Below, in pieces: positions 23,807-32,464 of a DNA stretch of 64,000 bases (position 1 is its first letter; every line of letters starts with the position of its first letter). The translations under genes were made by a program, and so were the position numbers. The notes under the pieces were generated by a model that saw only the letters and a program-made list of their open reading frames with translations, had not been told where the DNA came from and searched no databases. The stretch comes from Acidaminococcus fermentans (lineage in GTDB: Bacteria; Bacillota; Negativicutes; Acidaminococcales; Acidaminococcaceae), in assembly GCF_009696675.1 (NCBI RefSeq), contig NZ_VULN01000001.1, positions 214,409 to 278,408 on the forward strand, in the 5' to 3' direction.

Positions 23807-26800
23807 GATTCGGCTACCTCCGATAATTTCACAGACAGCACCCGGGACACCCCGGATTCTTCCATGGTGACACCGTGGAGCACGTCCGCGGCTTCCATGG
23901 TCCCCTTCCGGTGGGTGATCACGATGAACTGGGTCTTCTGTCCGTATGCTTTCAGGAATTGGGCAAAACGGTCGATGTTGGTTTCATCCAGAGGGGCGTC
24001 GATTTCGTCCAAAATTACAAACGGCGCCGGCTGGTAGGTCAACAGGGCAAAGAGCAGGGCGATCACGGTGAGCGCCCGTTCTCCCCCGGAAAACAGGGAC
24101 AGGTTCCGCATCTTTTTTCCTGGTGGCTGGGCCTCGATGTCGATGCCCGATTCCAGGAGATTCTTCTCATCCAGGATCCGCAGCCGGGCCCGTCCCCCGC
24201 CGAACAGCTTCTCGTAACAGTCGGCGAAATACCCGTTGATCTTGGCGAAGGCCTCCCGGAACCGGCGGGTCATGTCGCTGTTGATGCCGCTGATCACCGT
24301 TTCCAGCCGGTCCCGGGCCTGGACCATGTCCTCATACTGCTTCTTCAAAAAGTCGTACCGGTCTTTGGCCGCCCGGTATTCCTCCTGGGCCGCCTGGTTC
24401 ACCGGTCCCAGGTCCGCCAGTTCCCGGGCCGCCCGGGCTTCCCGTTCCTTCAGTTCCCCTTCGGGCAGGTCATCGGGAAGGGCTTCCTGCCGGGCGGTTT
24501 CCTCCGTGAGCCCGTAGGCTTCCTGGAGCTGCTGCCGGCAGTGTTCCCCTTCTGCCGCCTTCTTTACCTGGTCCATTTCGCTGTTGTGGATCTTCTGGCG
24601 GAGGCTGGCCTCCTGGCCCTGGAAGATCACCCCCTGCTGGGTCAGCTCCTGGCGTTTCTGCAGCAGGGCTTCCCGTTCTTCCAGGAATTTCTGCCGGGCC
24701 CCGTCGCTGCCGGCCAGTTCCTGTTCCAGGGCGGAAATCTGCCCGCCCAGTTTATCCAGGGCCTTTTCACAGCTGCCGATGGTCTGTTCCAGCTGCCGGG
24801 ATTCCTCTTCTCCCCGGGTGATCTCTTCCTGGGTTTTCTGGCCCATCCGGTCCATGGACTGGATCCGGTCGTTCAGGGCCTGGAGCTGGCTTTCCCCGGC
24901 ATTTACGGCAATCAGGGCATCCTGGTGCCGGCGGGCGGCCCCTTCCAGTTTCGTCCGCTGTTCCACCAGCCCGTCGCTGAGGGCCTGGGCCGCTTTTTTC
25001 CCTTCCACATCGGCATTTTCCAGTTGTTCCACCTGGGGTGCCAGTTCCTTCACCTGCTGCTGGAGTTCCAGAAAAGCCTCCGCCCCCTGGCGTTTTTCCG
25101 CCAGGAGCAGTTCCAGGTTCTCCTGCTGGCGTTTTTTCTGGGTTTCTTCCTGCTGGACCCGGGCGGACGCCCCGGCCTTTTCCACTGCGATTTTCTGGAG
25201 GGCATCCAGGGCCTCCTGGCGCTTCTCCTTTACCCGGCGTCCCTTGTCCGCCAGGCCGTCCAGAGCCTGTTGGAACTCCTTCCCGGCGGTTTCCAGCTGG
25301 ACTGTTTCTTCCGTAAGACGGCGGATCTCCTGCTTCCGGGACAGGAAGCTTTTCCCCTGCTGTTTCTGGCCCCCGCTGAGGGAGCCTCCGGCGTAGACCA
25401 CGTCCCCTTCCAGGGTCACGATCCGCACCCGCATATCCGCCTTCCGGGCCGCTGCCAGGGCATGGTCCAGATTGTCCGCCACCAGCACCTGTCCCAGCAG
25501 GAACCGGACCGCCGGCTGGAGGGCAGGATCGCACCGGACCAGATCCCCGGCGATGCCGATGATCCCCGGACATCCCAGGGCCGCTTTTTCCCGGGCGCCC
25601 AGGGCCCGGGGCCGGAGGGTATCCAGAGGCAGGAAGGTGGCCCGTCCCCCCTGGACCTTTTTCAGATGGGCAATGGCTGCCTGGGCCGTGGGGGCATCCT
25701 GGGTGATGATGTTCTGGAGGGCACCTCCCAGGGCGGTTTCCAGGGCCGTCACATAGGCATCCTCCACAGTGAACAGCTCCGCCACCACACCGCAGATCTT
25801 TTCCCGGAAGGGTGCCCGGGCCTCCAGCACCGTCCGGACCCCTTTGCTGAACCCTTCATGCTCCCTCTCCATGGCGGCCAGCACCTGGAGCCGTGCCTTC
25901 TTCTGGTTCAGGGTCCGCCGGTTCTGTTCCAGGGCCCCTTCCTGTTCCCGGTAGGACCGGATGCTCTGTTCCAGGGCCCCGTTCAGCTGCCGGGCGGTTT
26001 CTTCCAGCTGCTGTTTCCGGTCTTCCAGGGTTTCCAGGCTGTTCTTTTCCCCCTGGAGGGCGGCGGTCACTTCCTGGAGAGCCTCTTCCGCCTCCCGGAC
26101 CTTTTCCTTCAGGCTTTCCTGCTGCCGGTGGATCCGGTCCTGTTCCTGGCGGACCCCTGCCAGTTTGTTCCGGGTCATCACCAGGGTCCGCATGCTGTCA
26201 AAGGCCTGTTCCTGCCAGGCCTTCAGTTTTTCTTCCCCCTGCCGGACGGTTTCCGTCAGGGTCTCCTTTTCAGCGGCGGCGCTTTCCAGGAGCTTCTTGG
26301 CCCGGTACTGGGTTTCTTCCAGCCGGTCGTATTCCTCCGTCACCAGGTCCAGGTTCTCCTGGTTCCGGGCCAGTTCCTCTTCCAGGGCAGACCGGTTTTT
26401 GGCAAATTGGTCCATCCGGTTCCGGCTCTGCTGGATCCGTTCCTCCTGGACCGCCTTCTGGCTCCGGTACCCGGCGGCTTCCTTTTCCCGGGCCAGGATC
26501 TGTTCCTGGTAGGCGCTGTAGGCGTTTTCCCGTTCCTGGAGCCGCTGTTCCAGGGCTTCCTGCTGTCTACCCAGGGCCCCGGACAGTTCCGCCAGTTCCT
26601 TCAGCTGGGTTTCCAGCAGGGTGAGTTTTTCCGAGAGCCGGGCCTTTTCTTTTTCCAGAGAAGCCAGCTGGCCCAGCAGCCGGGTCACCTTCACCTGCCG
26701 GAGCCGGGCGCTGATGGCTTCATACTGCCGGGCTTTTTCCGCTGCTGCTTCCAGGGGCACCAGCTGGTTTTCGATCTCGCTCTGGATATCGTGGATCCGC

Positions 26801-27366
26801 AGCAGGTTGGCCGCCGTGTCGTCCAGTTTCCGGAGGGCTTCCTTCTTCCGGATCCGGTACTTGGCGATCCCCGCCGCTTCCTCGAAAATGGCCCGCCGGT
26901 CTTCCGGACGGCTGTTGAGGATCTCGTCGATCTTGTTCTGACCGATGATGGACAGGGACCCCCGTCCCAGCCCGGTATCCGCCAGAAGGGACACCACGTC
27001 CTTCAGCCGGCAGTTCTTCCCGTTGATGGAATATTCGCTGTCCCCGCTCCGGAACACCCGGCGCTGGAGGCTCACCTCGTCGAAATCCACCGGCAGGGTG
27101 TGGTCCGTGTTGTCGAACACCAGGTCCACTTCCGCCATGCCCATGGGACGGCGGCCGCTGCTGCCGGCGAAGATCACGTCCTCCATTTTGGTGCCCCGGA
27201 GGTACTTTACGCTCTGTTCCCCCATGACCCACCGGATGGCGTCGGAGATATTGCTTTTGCCGCTGCCGTTGGGGCCCACAATGGCGGTGATCCCCGGCTC
27301 GAATTCGATATTTACTTTGTCTGCAAAGGATTTGAACCCATGGGCTGAGAAACTTTTTAAACGCAC
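23803..27366 (-). CDS. smc: Chromosome segregation SMC ATPase
   Basis: The 1187-residue protein has the N-terminal Walker A GPNGSGKSN (about residues 32-40), two long coiled coils rich in Gln and Glu, a hinge at about residues 500-650, the signature LSLFSGGERALTVIALL and Walker B PFVILDEIDAPLDETN at the C-terminus. It begins with GTG at 27366 (MRLKSFSAHGFKSFADKVNI). It compacts and aligns replicated chromosome arms together with ScpA and ScpB. The pyrR stop is 12 bp upstream and ftsY overlaps its end. Confidence 0.97.
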   Translation of the reverse strand: MRLKSFSAHGFKSFADKVNIEFEPGITAIVGPNGSGKSNISDAIRWVMGEQSVKYLRGTKMEDVIFAGSSGRRPMGMAEVDLVFDNTDHTLPVDFDEVSLQRRVFRSGDSEYSINGKNCRLKDVVSLLADTGLGRGSLSIIGQNKIDEILNSRPEDRRAIFEEAAGIAKYRIRKKEALRKLDDTAANLLRIHDIQSEIENQLVPLEAAAEKARQYEAISARLRQVKVTRLLGQLASLEKEKARLSEKLTLLETQLKELAELSGALGRQQEALEQRLQERENAYSAYQEQILAREKEAAGYRSQKAVQEERIQQSRNRMDQFAKNRSALEEELARNQENLDLVTEEYDRLEETQYRAKKLLESAAAEKETLTETVRQGEEKLKAWQEQAFDSMRTLVMTRNKLAGVRQEQDRIHRQQESLKEKVREAEEALQEVTAALQGEKNSLETLEDRKQQLEETARQLNGALEQSIRSYREQEGALEQNRRTLNQKKARLQVLAAMEREHEGFSKGVRTVLEARAPFREKICGVVAELFTVEDAYVTALETALGGALQNIITQDAPTAQAAIAHLKKVQGGRATFLPLDTLRPRALGAREKAALGCPGIIGIAGDLVRCDPALQPAVRFLLGQVLVADNLDHALAAARKADMRVRIVTLEGDVVYAGGSLSGGQKQQGKSFLSRKQEIRRLTEETVQLETAGKEFQQALDGLADKGRRVKEKRQEALDALQKIAVEKAGASARVQQEETQKKRQQENLELLLAEKRQGAEAFLELQQQVKELAPQVEQLENADVEGKKAAQALSDGLVEQRTKLEGAARRHQDALIAVNAGESQLQALNDRIQSMDRMGQKTQEEITRGEEESRQLEQTIGSCEKALDKLGGQISALEQELAGSDGARQKFLEEREALLQKRQELTQQGVIFQGQEASLRQKIHNSEMDQVKKAAEGEHCRQQLQEAYGLTEETARQEALPDDLPEGELKEREARAARELADLGPVNQAAQEEYRAAKDRYDFLKKQYEDMVQARDRLETVISGINSDMTRRFREAFAKINGYFADCYEKLFGGGRARLRILDEKNLLESGIDIEAQPPGKKMRNLSLFSGGERALTVIALLFALLTYQPAPFVILDEIDAPLDETNIDRFAQFLKAYGQKTQFIVITHRKGTMEAADVLHGVTMEESGVSRVLSVKLSEVAES

Positions 27367-27378
27367 GGCAGTCCCTTC

Positions 27379-27945
<567 letters not shown>

Positions 27946-28938
27946 TCAATGGAACTGCCCGTTCCGGAGACGGGTCAGGATGGTCTGCATATCAGCCGGC
28001 ACCGGGGCAGTGAAGGTCATCCACTCTCCGTTCCGGGGATGGCGGAAGGTCAGCTGCTCCGAATGGAGGGCCTGTCCGCTGATGGAAAAGCAGGTCTTCT
28101 GGGGGGCGTATTTGGGATCCCCCACCAGAGGGTGGCCGATATAGGTCATGTGGACCCGGATCTGATGGGTCCGCCCGGTCAGGAGCCGGCAGCGGACCAC
28201 GGTGAATTTCCCGTACCGCTCCAGCACCTCATAATCAGTAGCCGCCCAGCGGCCCCCTGAGGGCACCACCGCCATCTTCTTCCGGTCCCGGGGATCCCGG
28301 TCCAGCTGGGTCTCGATATGCCCATGGTCCTCTTTCACGTTCCCCCGGACAATGGCCAAGTAGGTCCGTTTGGCTTCCTTTTTCTGGATCTGCTCCGCCA
28401 GGGACTGGTGGGCCAAATCGTTCTTGGCGCAGATCATCACCCCGCTGGTGTCCTTGTCCAGCCGGTGGACGATCCCCGGCCGGATCACCCCGTTGATCCC
28501 GGAAAGGTCCCTGCAGTGGTACAGCAGGGCGTTCACCAGCGTCCCGTCCGGGTTCCCCGCCGCCGGGTGGACCACCATCCCCCGGGGCTTGTTCACCACG
28601 ATTACATCCTCATCTTCGTAGAGGATGTCCAGGGGGATGTTCTCCGGTTTGGCCGCCAGATCCACCGGCGGGGGCACCAGCACCTGGAACACGTCCCCTT
28701 CTTTCACTTTGGTATTGGCCTTGGCCGGTTTCCCCTGCCGGGTCACCCGGCCTTCCTGGATGTCATGCTGGACGGCGGACCGGGTGCAGTCCAGCCGGGC
28801 GGCCAGGAACACGTCGGTTCGGAGGCCCTTTTCTTCCGGCCCCGCCGGTTCCGTTACGATCAGACGGCTCCCGTCCCCGGTTTGTCCTTGGGTTCCGGTT
28901 GCCGGGTTTTCCCGGTTTCGTTCTCCAGCATACTCCAT
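27946..28938 (-). CDS. rluD: Ribosomal large-subunit pseudouridine synthase, RluD type
   Basis: The enzyme has an N-terminal S4 RNA-binding domain (LRTDVFLAARLDCTRSAVQH) and the RluA-type catalytic domain with the catalytic Asp in GIVHRLDKDTSGVMI, then GRTHQIRVHMTYIGHPLVGD. The frame is open far upstream through lspA. I place the start at the ATG at 28938 (MEYAGERNRENPATGTQGQT, 330 residues), inside lspA; a CTG nearer the S4 domain is an alternative. The overlap of about 80 bp with lspA suggests translational coupling. The exact 23S target is inferred only from similarity to RluD. Confidence 0.9.
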   Translation of the reverse strand: MEYAGERNRENPATGTQGQTGDGSRLIVTEPAGPEEKGLRTDVFLAARLDCTRSAVQHDIQEGRVTRQGKPAKANTKVKEGDVFQVLVPPPVDLAAKPENIPLDILYEDEDVIVVNKPRGMVVHPAAGNPDGTLVNALLYHCRDLSGINGVIRPGIVHRLDKDTSGVMICAKNDLAHQSLAEQIQKKEAKRTYLAIVRGNVKEDHGHIETQLDRDPRDRKKMAVVPSGGRWAATDYEVLERYGKFTVVRCRLLTGRTHQIRVHMTYIGHPLVGDPKYAPQKTCFSISGQALHSEQLTFRHPRNGEWMTFTAPVPADMQTILTRLRNGQFH

Positions 28939-29339
28939 ACGATCAGCCCCACTCCCACACAGATAAAGATATCGGCCACGTTGAACACCGGCCAGAAATG
29001 AAAGTCCACAAAATCGATCACATACCCGGTGGCGATCCGGTCGATCAGGTTCCCCAGGGCGCCTCCCAGGAACAGTCCCGTCCCCAGCCGGGCCTTGGGT
29101 CCCTCCCGGTGGATGTGGTCCCGGAAATAGAAGACGGCGCCTGCCGCCAGAAGGGTGATCACCACAAAGAAAACCCGCTGGTATTCCAGCAGGCCGAAAG
29201 CCGCCCCCGGGTTCAGCACATAGGTGCAGCTCACCACCCCGGGAATCACCGGGAAGCTCATGCCGACGGTCATGGTATGGGTAATGAAAAATTTGGTGAT
29301 CCGGTCCAGCAGGACCACCAGGAAAATCTGGATGAGCAT
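28860..29339 (-). CDS. lspA: Lipoprotein signal peptidase II
   Basis: The 159-residue integral membrane aspartyl protease cleaves prolipoproteins at the lipidated Cys. Four transmembrane segments are visible, and the two catalytic aspartates lie in GNLIDRIATGYVIDF and FNVADIFICVG, as expected. The usual early LLDRITKFF segment is present. It starts at 29339 without a strong ribosome-binding site, just 33 bp after the 3' end of the 6S RNA gene. It heads the rluD-pyrR-smc-ftsY run. Confidence 0.95.
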   Translation of the reverse strand: MLIQIFLVVLLDRITKFFITHTMTVGMSFPVIPGVVSCTYVLNPGAAFGLLEYQRVFFVVITLLAAGAVFYFRDHIHREGPKARLGTGLFLGGALGNLIDRIATGYVIDFVDFHFWPVFNVADIFICVGVGLIVWSMLENETGKTRQPEPKDKPGTGAV

Positions 29340-29371
29340 CCGCGTTCACGGCTCCTTTATTTTGGTATAAA

Positions 29372-29566
29372 AAAAGAAAGAGCCCTACAATGCCGTACCA
29401 ATTCCGAGTTTTGAACCTGCCTAAGCAGGTGGGTGCCCTCCCTGTCATATCTGATGTCCCCTCGAAAGGGCATATCATCAACGGCCGGAGTTCACGGGCT
29501 CCCTTATAGAGAGTGTTGGCTCAAAACATATGGAATTCGACTCGCACATCGGAGGGTTGCTCTTTT
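29372..29566 (-). ncRNA. ssrS: 6S RNA (RNA polymerase-binding)
   Basis: The minus-strand transcript would be about 195 nt. Its ends pair (5' AAAGAGC with 3' GCTCTTT, then CCCT with AGGG), with GATGTGCGAGTC opposite GGTACGGCATTG, as in the closing stem of E. coli 6S RNA. A second long arm pairs GTTTTGA with TTCAAAAC, next to CCACCTGCTTAGGCAGG, leaving a large central bubble, the promoter mimic. T-rich sequence follows the 3' end. It has its own strong promoter. I identified it by structure and position, not by database search. Confidence 0.85.
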
Positions 29567-29572
29567 ATCTGT

Positions 29573-29601
29573 ATTATACCGCCTGAACCTTATATTGTCC
29601 A
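29573..29601 (-). promoter_or_regulatory. Promoter for 6S RNA
   Basis: TGGACA (29596-29601), 17-bp spacer, TATAAT (29573-29578), with the predicted start seven bases downstream at the first paired base of the RNA. Confidence 0.8.
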
Positions 29602-29610
29602 GTGTTTTCC

Positions 29611-30258
29611 CTATCCCTTTATTTTCTCCAGGATTTGTTCCGGTCGGTCGATGAGGGCAGTGGGCCGGAGGGCTGCCAGTTCGTCCCTGTCCCGGAACCC
29701 CCAGGTCACCAGGAAGCAGTCCATCCCCACATTGTCCGCCGTCATTTTGTCCACTTCTGAATCCCCCACATACACCGCCTGGTCTTTGGGAATCCCCAGT
29801 TCCTCCAGAGCCCGGACCACCGTATCCGGAGCCGGCTTCCGGCGGACTCCCTGGCTTTCCCCCATGGCCACTTTCATGGTTTCCGGAAAATACCGGTCCC
29901 GGAGAGACAGCACCGCCGGATGGGCCTTGTTGGACACAATGGCCAGCTTCACCCCCAGGTCCTGGAGCTCTTTCAGCAGTTCCGGGATCCCTTCATAGGG
30001 CCGGGTGGCCTCATTGCAGTGCTTCAGATAATAGGCCCGGAAATCCTGGAACACCCGCTGGAATTTGTTCTCGTCCTCCTGGGGCAGGGATTTCCGCAGC
30101 AGGTTCTCCAAGCCGTTTCCCAGGGCCCGGCGCACCTGGAGCCTGGTCCTGGGGGCACAGCCGTATTCCCGGCAGGCCTCGTTCACGCTGTTCCACAGAT
30201 CCGTCAGGGTATCCAGCAGGGTCCCATCCAGATCAAACACCACCGCCTGATATTTCAC
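29611..30258 (-). CDS. gph: HAD-family phosphatase, phosphoglycolate phosphatase-like
   Basis: The 215-residue enzyme has HAD motif I VVFDLDGTLLDTLTDLWNSV, motif II IVSNK, motif III lysine in RKPAPDTV and motif IV VYVGDSEVDKMTA, with a helical cap after motif I. The layout fits Gph/PpaX-like phosphatases, but HAD substrates are poorly predicted by sequence. I prefer the GTG at 30258 because AAGGAG is 10 bp upstream; the GTG three codons earlier is only one base from it. Confidence 0.85.
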   Translation of the reverse strand: MKYQAVVFDLDGTLLDTLTDLWNSVNEACREYGCAPRTRLQVRRALGNGLENLLRKSLPQEDENKFQRVFQDFRAYYLKHCNEATRPYEGIPELLKELQDLGVKLAIVSNKAHPAVLSLRDRYFPETMKVAMGESQGVRRKPAPDTVVRALEELGIPKDQAVYVGDSEVDKMTADNVGMDCFLVTWGFRDRDELAALRPTALIDRPEQILEKIKG

Positions 30259-30456
30259 GTTATGCACACTCCTTGGTTTTGTTCATCGTTTATCGTGGAT
30301 CGTTCATCGCTCATCGTTCGTCGTTGTTCAAAGCCAGCCTTGCCGGCTTTCGACCGCCGCTGACCGTTGACCGATTGTCCCCCACAGGGAAGATGATACC
30401 ACATCCTGCCAAACTATGATACAATAAAAGGACCAAACAGAAGGAGAGTGCATTCC

Positions 30457-31011
30457 ATGAAAATACTGCGTTCTTTGTTCCTGACTGCCGTGCTGGTGGT
30501 CAGCGGAATCTTCACCGCTTTTGCCTCCCCGGAAGCCCCTACGGATCAGGAAGTGATCCAGGCCTTCCAGGAAGCCAACACCGTCTATGAATGGTTCGAA
30601 CATCATCCCCTGGAAACCGATGGGAAGGAAAAGAAGGACACCGGGTACATGATCTACTACACGGTGGCGGACAAGAATTATCCCACCATGATGGCCTTAA
30701 AGACCAAGGTCAACCAATGCTTCACCGAAGCCCTGGCCGGTTTCATCATCAGCGACAGCCGGATGTACCGGGAATTCGACGGAAAACTGTACGTGGCTCC
30801 CAGTGCCAAAGCCCGGGACCTGCGGAAAGGGACCTCCACCATCAACATCCTGCGGGAATCCCCCACCCGGATCAACCTGGAAGTATCCACTCCCATGATG
30901 GAAGACCCGGCCCATGGCAAAACCAACATAGTGGAAACCAGAAAGACCATTTTCCCCTATGTAAAGACCCTGAAGGGATGGAGATTCTCCTATTTTGAAT
31001 CGCTGGAATAA
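30457..31011 (+). CDS. Exported protein of unknown function
   Basis: The 184-residue protein has a signal peptide, MKILRSLFLTAVLVVSGIFT, with probable cleavage after AFA near residue 25. The mature domain, starting SPEAPTDQEVIQAFQEANTV, contains a W/Y-rich first half and ends GWRFSYFESLE. It has the look of a small periplasmic DL-endopeptidase inhibitor or DUF3993-like fold, but I cannot name the family. Start at 30457 after AAGGAGAG. It lies alone between gph and the tRNA operon, with a shared terminator. Confidence 0.8.
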   Translation: MKILRSLFLTAVLVVSGIFTAFASPEAPTDQEVIQAFQEANTVYEWFEHHPLETDGKEKKDTGYMIYYTVADKNYPTMMALKTKVNQCFTEALAGFIISDSRMYREFDGKLYVAPSAKARDLRKGTSTINILRESPTRINLEVSTPMMEDPAHGKTNIVETRKTIFPYVKTLKGWRFSYFESLE

Positions 31012-31053
31012 AAAAAGAAAGGCTGTTGCCAACGCAACAGTCTTTCTTTTTTT
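31010..31053. terminator. Bidirectional terminator between the exported-protein gene and the tRNA operon
   Basis: AAAGAAAGGCTGTTGC-CAAC-GCAACAGTCTTTCTTT with A- and T-runs on either side. Confidence 0.85.
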
Positions 31054-31060
31054 ATGATAT

Positions 31061-31144
31061 TGGTGCGGCTGACAGGGCTTGAACCTGCACGTCTTGGACA
31101 CCAGATCCTAAATCTGGCGCGTCTGCCAATTCCGCCACAGCCGC
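31061..31144 (-). tRNA. tRNA-Leu (UAG)
   Basis: 84 nt including an encoded CCA. Acceptor arms GCGGCTG / CAGCCGC, anticodon loop TTTAGGA, long variable arm typical of tRNA-Leu and GGTTCAAGCC T-loop. Last of four tRNAs on the minus strand. Confidence 0.96.
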
Positions 31145-31161
31145 ATTTGGGTATAAAAAAA

Positions 31162-31237
31162 TGGTGATCCACCCGGGACTCGAACCCGGGACACCCTGAT
31201 TAAAAGTCAGGTGCTCTACCAACTGAGCTAGTGAATC
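31162..31237 (-). tRNA. tRNA-Lys (UUU)
   Basis: 76 nt including encoded CCA. Acceptor arms GATTCAC / GTGGATC, anticodon loop CTTTTAA, T-arm CCGGGTTCGAGTCCCGG. Confidence 0.97.
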
Positions 31238-31240
31238 ACT

Positions 31241-31316
31241 TGGTTGGGGCAGCTGGACTCGAACCAACGCATGCGGGAGTCAAAGTCCCGTGCCTTACCG
31301 ACTTGGCTATGCCCCA
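31241..31316 (-). tRNA. tRNA-Gln (UUG)
   Basis: 76 nt including encoded CCA. Acceptor arms TGGGGCA / TGCCCCA (the U1-A72 pair is usual for tRNA-Gln), anticodon loop CTTTGAC. Only three bases separate it from tRNA-Lys. Confidence 0.97.
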
Positions 31317-31335
31317 AAAAGGTAAAAAAAAAAGG

Positions 31336-31412
31336 TGGGGTGGATAGTGGGGATCGAACCCACGCGTGCCGGAGCCACAATCCGGTGTGTTAACCGCTTC
31401 ACCATATCCACC
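31336..31412 (-). tRNA. tRNA-His (GUG)
   Basis: 77 nt including encoded CCA and the extra 5' G (-1) that pairs with C73, the identity mark of tRNA-His. Anticodon loop ATTGTGG. First gene of the tRNA operon. Confidence 0.97.
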
Positions 31413-31444
31413 ATATTACCTTGCCGCCATCCGACGACTCACTT

Positions 31445-31474
31445 ATTCTAGCATAGGAAAGCGAAAAATGTCAA
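31445..31474 (-). promoter_or_regulatory. Promoter of the His-Gln-Lys-Leu tRNA operon
   Basis: TTGACA (31469-31474), 18-bp spacer, TAGAAT (31445-31450), about 30 bp upstream of tRNA-His. Confidence 0.8.
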
Positions 31475-31503
31475 CAACTTTTTTTCACTTTCTTATGCTT
31501 TTT

Positions 31504-31932
31504 TCAATCGATGCCTGCCAGGCTCCGGTGAGCCAGCCCCACGCCCAGTTCGTTCAGGTTCAGGACCCCCACACTCATGTACACCGCCACACAAAGGTGC
31601 TCCCCGTACCGGGCCACTCCGATTTTGCCCCCTACATTGAAGCCGATGGCCTTGTCCATCATCTGTTCCAGGGCTTCATGGGCCGCCCCGGCCACCGTGC
31701 CTGCTCCCACATGGGTGTCGGTGACGATGTTCTGCCGTTCCGAGGCCACCACCGCCCGTTCCACGATTTTCTTGATGGAAGGCAGGAACTCTCCTCCAAA
31801 ATCTACAGCCGCCGCCCGGAACCCCTGTTCCCGGAGCCGCTCCTTCAGCCGGTCCTCTTCTTCCCGGGTGGCCGTCAGCGCCATCCGCAAAGCCGCCCGT
31901 CCCACATCGATACTGGCAATGGGTCTGTTCAT
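31504..31932 (-). CDS. hutP: HutP-family RNA-binding antiterminator
   Basis: The 142-residue protein has the HutP fold signatures: TDTHVGAGTVAGAAHEALEQ, then GGKIGVARYGEHLCVAVY and LNELGVGLAHRS at the end, holding the histidines that bind Mg2+ and L-histidine in Bacillus HutP. There it opens a leader terminator of the histidine-use operon. No hut gene is in this window, so the target must be distant or different. Directly downstream, 90 bp away with a separate promoter, lies tRNA-His. The start is ATG at 31932, with AAAGGGATG upstream. Confidence 0.9.
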   Translation of the reverse strand: MNRPIASIDVGRAALRMALTATREEEDRLKERLREQGFRAAAVDFGGEFLPSIKKIVERAVVASERQNIVTDTHVGAGTVAGAAHEALEQMMDKAIGFNVGGKIGVARYGEHLCVAVYMSVGVLNLNELGVGLAHRSLAGID

Positions 31933-31967
31933 ACTCTCACATCCCTTTCCTGCAAATCTACTCCACC

Positions 31968-31976
31968 ATTATACCA
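31968..31976 (-). promoter_or_regulatory. Extended -10 for hutP
   Basis: TGGTATAAT on the minus strand, 36 bp upstream of the start; no good -35. Confidence 0.55.
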
Positions 31977-32119
31977 AAGAATCCCTTGTCAGGGAATGGC
32001 AGGGCTGTTAGAATGAGAAACGACACCCGTAGGGGCCCCACGCCGGGCGGCCCGCCTTTATGCACCGCCCGGTCCCCCCTTCCCGCTTCCCTTGATTATC
32101 CTGAAAGGAGGACATCATC

Positions 32120-32350
32120 ATGTCCGTCATTATGTCCGAAGAACTCCGTGCCGGCATCATCCTGGGCGACCGGGACAACGACCAGTACCTGTATATGCCC
32201 GGCAGCGAAATCGGCGCCGACAACCCCATGTGCATCTTCGAAGAGCACGGGAACAAAACCGACCTGCACCTGGAAGAGGCCGTGGAACTGGCCAAGCGCC
32301 TGACCCTGAAGCCCACAGAACACCCGGTGTACGGGAAAAGGGCCTATTGA
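32120..32350 (+). CDS. Small conserved-looking protein, unknown
   Basis: A 76-residue acidic protein, MSVIMSEELRAGIILGDRDN, with a clear AAAGGAGG ten bases upstream and a strong terminator right after its stop. It has no signal or membrane segment. Codon use matches the backbone. I do not recognise the family. Confidence 0.7.
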   Translation: MSVIMSEELRAGIILGDRDNDQYLYMPGSEIGADNPMCIFEEHGNKTDLHLEEAVELAKRLTLKPTEHPVYGKRAY

Positions 32351-32400
32351 AAAAGGAGCTGTGAAAAAATGATTCTTCATTTTTTCACAGCTCCTTTTTG
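32349..32400. terminator. Bidirectional terminator, small gene / icd
   Basis: AAAAAGGAGCTGTGAAAAAA pairs with TTTTTTCACAGCTCCTTTTT. A second hairpin (GGGGGTGTGAA / TTCACACCCCC at 32432-32458) lies between it and icd. Confidence 0.85.
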
Positions 32401-32464
32401 GTCACTGGTCTCTTGTCACTGGTCACTGGACGGGGGTGTGAATTTTTTCACACCCCCTTTTCCC

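Noticed and set aside
28939..29481. Long N-terminal extension of rluD through lspA
   Set aside because: The extension is the shifted frame of lspA and the 6S RNA and encodes nothing like an S4 or pseudouridine-synthase domain.
32432..32458. Hairpin just downstream of icd as its terminator
   Set aside because: On the minus strand no T-run follows it; the stronger hairpin at 32349-32400 is the better candidate.
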